Positions 59,046 through 64,000 of a DNA stretch of 64,000 bases are shown piece by piece. The position numbers and the translations under genes are program-made. Below the pieces are notes generated by a model. It had not been told where the DNA came from. It searched no databases and was given only the letters and a program-made list of their open reading frames with translations. The DNA comes from Streptomyces davaonensis JCM 4913. Its GTDB lineage: Bacteria; Actinomycetota; Actinomycetes; Streptomycetales; Streptomycetaceae. The stretch is from the NCBI RefSeq assembly GCF_000349325.1, contig NC_020504.1:806001-870000 (forward strand), written 5' to 3'. Within the stretch, counting starts at the first letter, position 1. Every line of letters begins with the position of its first letter.

Positions 59046-59388
59046 TGGCCGCGATGAGGACGGTCGCCTCGTCGCGGAGCGCGAGTTTGTCGTATCTCGT
59101 GGCTACGGCGCGGTGTCTTTGAGGCGGTTGATGCCGCAATCGACCGCGTGTGCTTCTTGCGGTTGCGCGCCTGGTCGGCCTTGTCCGGGACAGTGCAGCG
59201 GATACCGGCCCGAACTCGGGCGTGCGACGCGGACCTTGTTCAGGACCGGCTCGAACTGCGGGGAGTCGCCGCGCTGTCCAGCGGTGATCAGGTGATCAGG
59301 TCCTCGGCGTCGGCCTGGGCCCACCAGTCCGGGTGCGAAACCGTATGCCGTCGATCAGCTGCCGCCGAGTCCATATCAGCGGGCGCTA
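59029..59388 (-). pseudogene. deleted relic of an IS5-family transposase
   Basis: Minus strand. The C-terminal end reads A-T-R-Y-D-K-L-A-L-R-D-E-A-T-V-L-I-A-A-I-N-E-W-L then TGA (59029-59031), and the N-terminal end (about 59335-59388) reads IWTRRQLIDGIRFRTR, both hallmarks of Streptomyces IS5-type transposases. Between them, recognisable pieces are joined with frame changes. About 360 bp remain of roughly 830, so it is inactive. The remaining sequence to 59512 shows no gene. Confidence 0.75.
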
Positions 59389-59554
59389 GTTGTGCATCTT
59401 CAGAAAGGTCCGCATCCCAGTCACCGTGGTGCGGGCCGCCGGCACCCCACTGCCGTGGTGAGGCTGAGGGTTCTGGCCGATCGCTTGTCGGCCCAGCTCC
59501 GCCGCCGCTAGGTTGGCATATTCACCGCATGTGGCTCAGGGGGTTTGCAGCGTC

Positions 59555-60673
59555 GTGCAACGCCGTGCATTACCAGGAGCCGTACTGGGCCTGCTGCTGA
59601 CCGTCGCGCTCGGCGCCGGTGCGAGCGCGTGCCGAAGCAGCCCGGAGCAGGATGCCAAGGCGGCGGCGACGGTGTGCGATGGACTGCTGACGAAGACCGT
59701 GGCGGAGGCGTACATCGGCGCGAGCAGCGTCCGCGCGCGGCCGGAGTCGGCGGGTGGCGCACCTGCGCCGCGGCAATGGTGCGCGCTGTCCCCGACCACA
59801 CTCGTGAGCGTCACGGCCTCCGGTCGGAAAGAGTTCCACAAGACGAACCCCGGCGATGTGTGGGGTATCTCGGGCGCGCAGGGCTCTGTCCCGCTCGGCC
59901 ACGGCTGGCTCGGCGGCTACTACTCGTTCAACAGCGGAGTCGGGCCCTCGGGCGACCAGTTTCGGACCGAGGTAGCGGTACTGCTGGACTGCCCGCGGGT
60001 GGCCGGTGGCGGACTGCTCGTCGCGGCGAGGGACTCGGTGACAGCGCACGGCGAGGTGCCCGCCGTCTTCCGCACGAAACTGGCCGGGCTGGCCGCCGAC
60101 GCGGCCCGCCACACCGCGGCCCGCTGGCACTGCAGGGGCGGGCTGGGCCGTACGCCGAGCGGGATTCCCCCGGCGGAGCCGCCCCCGACGGACCTGACGC
60201 ACACGGCCGGTGTCTGCCGGGGCGTCATCACGCCGGGCCTCGCGGAAGTGACCGGGGCAGTCCAGGCGCAGGGCTCGGCCCCGGGGCTGGCCCTCAGCGA
60301 GGGGTGTGCGCTCCAGGACGCCGAAGGCAGCCTGGTGCTGTCGCTGCGGGCCCGTTACGGGCCTGCGGCCAGTGTGGCCCGAAAGGCACCCGCCAAGTTC
60401 CCCGAACCGGGCCGGACCGAGTCCCCGTTTCCGGGGCTGGAGGGGGACCGGCATGACGGCTTCGCCGGTCTCCAGACGGTGCTGCGGATGAGCTCGCGGT
60501 GCGAGCGCGGGCAGGGCACGGCGCACTACACGCTTGGGCTTCCCGGCTCGTACAGCAAGGCACCGCTCCCCGACACCCGCTGGGCTCAGATGCTGCGGAC
60601 CTTCGCGCAGAGGTCCGCGACCCGGCACGGCTGCTCCCTGCCCGCCGAATTGTCGACGGCGGGCGAACCGTGA
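59555..60673 (+). CDS. secreted/lipoprotein of unknown function
   Basis: 372 residues if started at the GTG at 59555; alternatives are GTG 59531 and TTG 59513, none with a clear ribosome site. The signal RRALPGAVLGLLLTVALGAGASAC suggests a lipoprotein (ASAC). The mature part holds two similar halves (about 30-190 and 210-370), each with VC-G near the start (ATVCDGLLTKTVAEAY, AGVCRGVITPGLAEV) and a central CAL segment (QWCALSP, GCALQDA). So the protein appears to be an internal duplication with four or more cysteines. A TTA codon at 59570 (codon 6) suggests bldA dependence. Family not recognised. Confidence 0.65.
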   Translation: MQRRALPGAVLGLLLTVALGAGASACRSSPEQDAKAAATVCDGLLTKTVAEAYIGASSVRARPESAGGAPAPRQWCALSPTTLVSVTASGRKEFHKTNPGDVWGISGAQGSVPLGHGWLGGYYSFNSGVGPSGDQFRTEVAVLLDCPRVAGGGLLVAARDSVTAHGEVPAVFRTKLAGLAADAARHTAARWHCRGGLGRTPSGIPPAEPPPTDLTHTAGVCRGVITPGLAEVTGAVQAQGSAPGLALSEGCALQDAEGSLVLSLRARYGPAASVARKAPAKFPEPGRTESPFPGLEGDRHDGFAGLQTVLRMSSRCERGQGTAHYTLGLPGSYSKAPLPDTRWAQMLRTFAQRSATRHGCSLPAELSTAGEP

Positions 60674-61027
60674 CTCAGCCCGCTCCGGCCGAGGTACGGA
60701 ACGGAGGCGAACATCACGATCCATCCCAACAACTTCACCACTCCTAGCTCCTAAAGCGGTAGTCACACGACTCTGCGGCTGACGGCAGTGACGGCAACGA
60801 CGGCGGACGGCAGCGGCGTTCGACAGCCGGGCACGATGCCGGCAGGGCGCCATCGACCCAGGGCGTGTGTTGGATGTGCTCTGGGTTGGCTGGCGTGAGT
60901 GGGCGGGGCGGAGTCATAAGTACGTCGGACCGGCCGAGCTGAAGACTGCGGTCCGGCCTGATGACAGCGGCTGCCGGATTGACTGAACCGTGATCATTCA
61001 CAGCCCAAGATCCGCTTTCGCACACGC
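60674..61027. other. intergenic region, no gene recognised
   Basis: About 350 bp between a convergent pair. Composition is a little more AT-rich than the flanks. I see no open frame with coding character, tRNA or strong hairpin. It may hold degraded sequence, but I cannot name the source. Confidence 0.4.
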
Positions 61028-62041
61028 CTAGCGCCCAAGCAGACGGTTCCAGAGGCCGGGCTTCTTCTCCTCCGCGGGGCGAGCGGGCCGGACTTCGAGC
61101 GACCAGTCGCCGTCCCCTTCGACGACCGCCAGGACCAAGGGTCCTGACGGGAGCGCCCGTGCGTCCTTCGGGCGCCGGCCCGTCTCGCTCGCCAGCGTGT
61201 CCGGGTACGGGGCGGGGGCGCCGGGACGACGCGGCTTGTGGCCCTCGATGCGCAGCCACCCGCTCCCCTCCGCCGAGCGCATCCGGGAGACCAGCTCGCC
61301 CGCGGGACCGGTGTGGAGCAGGACGTCGGAGCCTCGCCCGGTCGCCCCCTCGCCGAGCGTGCGCACCGCGCTGAGGGGCCGGATCACGACAACCCACTCG
61401 TCCTGGCTGTCGCACTGGACGCGGAAGCGCAGAGGGTACAGGTTGTCGCACCACATCACCCTCCGGTCGAACCGGTGGGGCGCGAAGCTTCTGCCGAGGT
61501 GGACGGCCTCCTTGCCGTTCCAGTCGAGGGAGTCCATCCAGAAGATGCCCGAGCCCGTCCGGGCGACGTCGACCAGGACGTAACCGGGCGGAGGCGTCTC
61601 CTCCATGGCGAACTTGGCGTCGCCCCTGCCGACGTACGCGATGTCCTCGAACTCCCCGCCGAGGATCCCGGCGACCGCGGCCGTCCCGGCGGACGGGGCC
61701 GGCGAGGGGGCTATCAGCCCCGCCCACCGTCCGCCGTCCGCGAGGTCGATCCGGAGCGGGGGCCTCGCGCGGTCCTTCCCCGGCGTGCCGGACTCGGAGC
61801 CGTCCGACGCGCCCTCCGAGGCGGAGGCCGGACCCGAGCCTGCACCCCGGTGCGTACTCGTGCCCGAACCCGGTCCCACACCGGCGTTCGGCCCCGCGCC
61901 CAGACTCGGCCCCGAATCCGTGTCCGACCCCGGGCCCGGCGACTTGCCGACGGCTCCGTGCGGGATCTCCAGCGGGACCGGTCCGGCCTGCCCTGACTGT
62001 CCGGGGGCCGGCAGGTCCTCCCCCTTGCTGATCTTCGTCAC
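61028..62041 (-). CDS. hypothetical protein with low-complexity N-terminal region
   Basis: 337 residues from the GTG at 62041; no clear ribosome site, and an upstream start at 62089 is possible. Residues 1-95 are low-complexity Gly/Pro/Ser/Thr (SGTPGKDRARPP...). Residues about 100-337 form a globular region (ADGGRWAGLIAPSPAPSAG, FEDIAYVGRGDAKFAMEETPPPGYVLVDVA, MWCDNLYPLRFRVQCDSQDEWVVVIRPLSAVR, WLRIEGHKPRRPG) that looks like a beta-rich domain repeated in some secreted actinomycete proteins, but no signal peptide is evident. Function unknown. Confidence 0.65.
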   Translation of the reverse strand: MTKISKGEDLPAPGQSGQAGPVPLEIPHGAVGKSPGPGSDTDSGPSLGAGPNAGVGPGSGTSTHRGAGSGPASASEGASDGSESGTPGKDRARPPLRIDLADGGRWAGLIAPSPAPSAGTAAVAGILGGEFEDIAYVGRGDAKFAMEETPPPGYVLVDVARTGSGIFWMDSLDWNGKEAVHLGRSFAPHRFDRRVMWCDNLYPLRFRVQCDSQDEWVVVIRPLSAVRTLGEGATGRGSDVLLHTGPAGELVSRMRSAEGSGWLRIEGHKPRRPGAPAPYPDTLASETGRRPKDARALPSGPLVLAVVEGDGDWSLEVRPARPAEEKKPGLWNRLLGR

Positions 62042-62082
62042 GACGTCATGCTGGCACGCGCCGCCCGGCCTGCCCAGGGCTT

Positions 62083-62113
62083 TTGACACACGCTCCAGAG
62101 CGCCAGGCGCTCT
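62083..62113 (+). promoter_or_regulatory. -35 hexamer and 17-bp palindrome before the SDR gene
   Basis: TTGACA (62083-62088) is a consensus -35. Nine bases later AGAGCGCC-A-GGCGCTCT (62097-62113) is a perfect 8-1-8 palindrome that would overlap the -10 region, 11 bp before the ATG at 62125. This geometry fits a repressor that blocks polymerase. The regulator is unknown; the LysR gene beyond the SDR is a possible but not typical candidate. Confidence 0.6.
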
Positions 62114-62124
62114 AGAGTGCGCCC

Positions 62125-62910
62125 ATGATTTCCCAACCCCAGTCCTATCTCTCCGAACTGTTCTCCCTCTCCGGCCGGGTCGCCCTGGTGACCGGCGGCA
62201 GCTCCGGCATCGGGCGCGCCATCGCCGGGGCCCTCGCCCGGGCGGGCGCGAGTGTCGTGGTCGTCGCCCGTAAGGAGGCCGAACTGGCGGCGATGGTAGA
62301 GGAGTTGACTGCTGATGGCTGCCGGGCCGCCTGGGTGAGCGCCGACCTGAGCACGCGGGACGGGGTGCGCGCGGCGGCAGAGGAGGCAGCCGCGGTGTTC
62401 GGGGAGCCCGACATCCTGGTCAACTCCGCCGGGATCAACCTGCGCCCGCCCATGGCCGAACTGGACGACGACGTCTGGGACACGACGATGGCCGTGAACC
62501 TGGAGGCCCCCTATCTCCTGGGCCGGCGCTTCGGTCCCGGCATGGCCGAGCGCGGCTTCGGCCGCATCATCCACATCACCTCCCAACAGGCCCACCGCGC
62601 CTTCGTCCAGAGCGGCGCCTACGGCGTCTCCAAGGGAGCACTGGAGTCGCTCGCCCGATCCCAGGCGGAGGCCTGGTCACCCCATGGCGTCACCTGCAAC
62701 ACACTCGTGCCGGGTTTCGTGATGACCCCGCTCAACGCACGGCTGTCCTCCGACCCCGAGAAGGTGGCGGCCCTCGCGGCCCGCACCATGGTCGGCCGCA
62801 ACGGCCTGGCCGAGGACTTCGCGGGGGCCGCGGTCTTCCTCGCGAGCCGCGCCTCGGCGTATGTCACCGGCCAGGCCCTCTTCGTGGACGGCGGCTTCTC
62901 CGTCCACTGA
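62125..62910 (+). CDS. short-chain dehydrogenase/reductase (FabG-like)
   Basis: 261 residues. TGGSSGIGRA (about 20-29) for cofactor, NSAGINLRPP, Ser of THITSQQ and YGVSKGALESLA with Tyr and Lys of the catalytic pair, and the C-terminal VTGQALFVDGGFSVH. It resembles gluconate 5-dehydrogenase/3-oxoacyl reductase-type enzymes. Preceded by a -35 and a palindrome, so regulated as a single gene. 47 bp of its end overlap the convergent LysR gene. The dihydrodipicolinate-synthase-family gene beyond the LysR gene suggests sugar-acid metabolism, but this is only a hint. Confidence 0.9.
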   Translation: MISQPQSYLSELFSLSGRVALVTGGSSGIGRAIAGALARAGASVVVVARKEAELAAMVEELTADGCRAAWVSADLSTRDGVRAAAEEAAAVFGEPDILVNSAGINLRPPMAELDDDVWDTTMAVNLEAPYLLGRRFGPGMAERGFGRIIHITSQQAHRAFVQSGAYGVSKGALESLARSQAEAWSPHGVTCNTLVPGFVMTPLNARLSSDPEKVAALAARTMVGRNGLAEDFAGAAVFLASRASAYVTGQALFVDGGFSVH

Positions 62911-63859
62911 ACGCTGTGTTGAGCGCCGCCAGGTCCTTCTGGGCCGCACCGCCCGTGGCGCCCACCGCTGTTCGGGCCGCCGCCACGAATGCCGCGATCG
63001 CCGGATGGGTGCCGCCGCCCGCGCGGAAGGCGACCTTGGAGCGGCGGAACAGGGGCAGCCGGGTCAGGACCACGTCCTCGGGGGCGTGTGCGGTGGCCAT
63101 CTCCGGTACGAATCCGGCGCCTTGCCCGATGGCGGCCAGGGCCAGGACCGTACGGAAGTCGTTGACCTGGTGGCGGATGCGCGGCTGGAATCCGGCCGCC
63201 TGACAGGCCCGTACGGCCATCGCGTGTCCGGTCGTGCCGTCCCGGGCCGTGATCCATGGGGCCGTGGCCCAGGGTCCGAGCAGCTCCCCCAGCGTGGCGC
63301 CGCGGGCGGCAGGACCGGCCGGGCGAGCGCCGCCGGTGGCCAGGTACATCGGCTCCTCCAACAGGGGCACCTGGTCGACCGTGGTGTCCGGCGATGCGGG
63401 CACGAAGTCGTAGTCGTGGACGAGGGCCACGTCGAGTTCGCCCGCACGGAGGCCGTCGGAGACCCGCGCCGAGTCGATCTCCCGCACCATCGGTTCCAGC
63501 GCGGGGTGTCGCAGGGCGAGTTCGGCCAGCGTGGCGGGCACGATCGCGGGACCGCCGGAGGGGAACGTCCCGATCCGCAGCGGCCCACCGATGCCCTCGC
63601 GTGCCCCGGCCAGCTCGGAGACCGCCAGTTCGAGGCGTTCGAGAACGGCGTCGGCGTGGCTGACGAGGGTGCGGCCCGCGGGCGTGAGCACCACCCGTCT
63701 GCCGCTGCGTTCCAGCAGGGGCACCCCGGCCTCGCGCTCAAGGACACTCAGCTGCTGGGAAACGGCCGAGGCGGTGAAGGTCAGCGCCTCGGCCACGGCC
63801 GCGATGGTGCCGCGTCGGTCCAGTTCGCGCAGCAGGTGGAGACGTCGGACATCGAGCAT
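62864..63859 (-). CDS. LysR-family transcriptional regulator
   Basis: 331 residues; ATG at 63859. HTH at about 2-60 (LDVRRLHLLRELDRRGTIAAVAEALTFTASAVSQQLSVLEREAGVPLLER) with the classic R-R-L-H-L-L-R-E start of actinomycete LysR members. The C-terminal periplasmic-binding-protein-like domain covers about 90-300. Divergent from the dihydrodipicolinate-synthase-family gene across 71 bp, the usual LysR-target arrangement. Its C terminus (RRSRRPRRGPGR) is unusually basic and comes from the region overlapping the SDR gene. Confidence 0.88.
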   Translation of the reverse strand: MLDVRRLHLLRELDRRGTIAAVAEALTFTASAVSQQLSVLEREAGVPLLERSGRRVVLTPAGRTLVSHADAVLERLELAVSELAGAREGIGGPLRIGTFPSGGPAIVPATLAELALRHPALEPMVREIDSARVSDGLRAGELDVALVHDYDFVPASPDTTVDQVPLLEEPMYLATGGARPAGPAARGATLGELLGPWATAPWITARDGTTGHAMAVRACQAAGFQPRIRHQVNDFRTVLALAAIGQGAGFVPEMATAHAPEDVVLTRLPLFRRSKVAFRAGGGTHPAIAAFVAAARTAVGATGGAAQKDLAALNTAFSGRRSRRPRRGPGR

Positions 63860-63930
63860 AAGGAGAGCTTACGCATTGGCCAAGAAACATGAACTGGATC
63901 TACCGGGACGGTGTCGGTCAGGCTGGGCGC

Positions 63931-64000
63931 ATGAAGCCCGAAGCGAACCTCACCGGCCTGTTCGTCCCGTTGGTGACTCCGTTCACCGCCGACCTGCACC
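63931..64000 (+). CDS. dihydrodipicolinate-synthase-family protein, partial
   Basis: Only 23 codons lie in the window. The start MKPEANLTGLFVPLVTPFTADLH is the conserved N terminus of the DapA/N-acetylneuraminate-lyase superfamily (GxxxPLVTPF). These class I aldolases use a lysine Schiff base with pyruvate; here the divergent LysR points to a catabolic aldolase, such as a keto-deoxy-sugar-acid lyase, rather than lysine biosynthesis. Confidence 0.75.
   Translation, partial: MKPEANLTGLFVPLVTPFTADLH

Noticed and set aside
60744..61727. 327-codon minus-strand frame across the intergenic region
   Set aside because: It is an alternate frame of the hypothetical gene at 61028-62041 for most of its length, and its last part has no coding character.

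Overview
The window is a stretch of a Streptomyces (or very close actinomycete) chromosome. The evidence is GC above 70% with strong third-position GC, GTG and TTG starts, TTA codons confined to a few genes, a conservon operon ending in two P450 genes, an LAxTG sortase anchor, an ECF42-type sigma factor paired with a DGPF protein, and a CBM2 xylanase behind CGAAANTTTCG palindromes. Assignment below genus is not possible from sequence alone. The first and last genes are cut by the window edges.

Layout. 1-8.9 kb: stress and housekeeping genes, mostly regulator-target pairs (a TetR gene downstream of a sugar O-acetyltransferase gene, HxlR divergent from a RidA-like gene, TetR divergent from an SDR), plus an Abhydrolase_9 membrane hydrolase and a carboxymuconolactone-decarboxylase-like protein without its redox cysteines. 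9.3-14.3 kb: a sulfonate-type operon (binding protein, ATPase, permease, NtaA/DmoA flavin monooxygenase, TauD/TfdA dioxygenase) preceded by what looks like a frame-disrupted Cys-rich leader peptide. 14.4-22.9 kb: sortase-anchored DUF1996 protein, GlcG-like protein plus aldo/keto reductase, a long-form GAPDH, a degenerate APS-kinase-like protein, an acyltransferase and a lipoprotein. 22.9-29 kb: a disaccharide uptake operon (binding protein, two permeases, GH1 beta-glucosidase) with a divergent ROK regulator. 29-31.2 kb: a secreted discoidin plus beta-helix protein.

32.4-41.6 kb is the most unusual region. It is a compact eight-gene exopolysaccharide operon: an Agd3-like (CE18) deacetylase, a PelF-like GT4 glycosyltransferase, a PelG-like polytopic membrane protein, three nucleotide-sugar enzymes, a spherulin-4-like (Sph3/GH135-like) protein and a GH114 endo-alpha-1,4-galactosaminidase-like lipoprotein. 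This combines the fungal galactosaminogalactan tool set with bacterial Pel parts. The first gene has a TTA codon at position 5, which suggests bldA control.

41.6-48.6 kb: a MOSC protein, a solitary TnpB element with an intact RuvC triad, a GH10-CBM2 xylanase, an ArsR/SRPBCC pair, an alpha/beta hydrolase and the ECF42/DGPF pair. 49-54.2 kb: a complete conservon (CvnA-D) with two P450 genes. The first P450 lacks the ExxR motif (CYP157-like) and the second is canonical (CYP154-like). 54.3-64 kb: PucR-like and MerR regulators, a Sua5/YciO protein, dienelactone and HAD hydrolases, a strongly deleted IS5-type transposase relic at the HAD 3' end, two poorly known proteins, an SDR with a palindromic operator, a LysR regulator and the start of a dihydrodipicolinate-synthase-family gene.

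Limits: all assignments come from reading motifs by eye. No database search was run, and start codons were chosen by Shine-Dalgarno position and family length.
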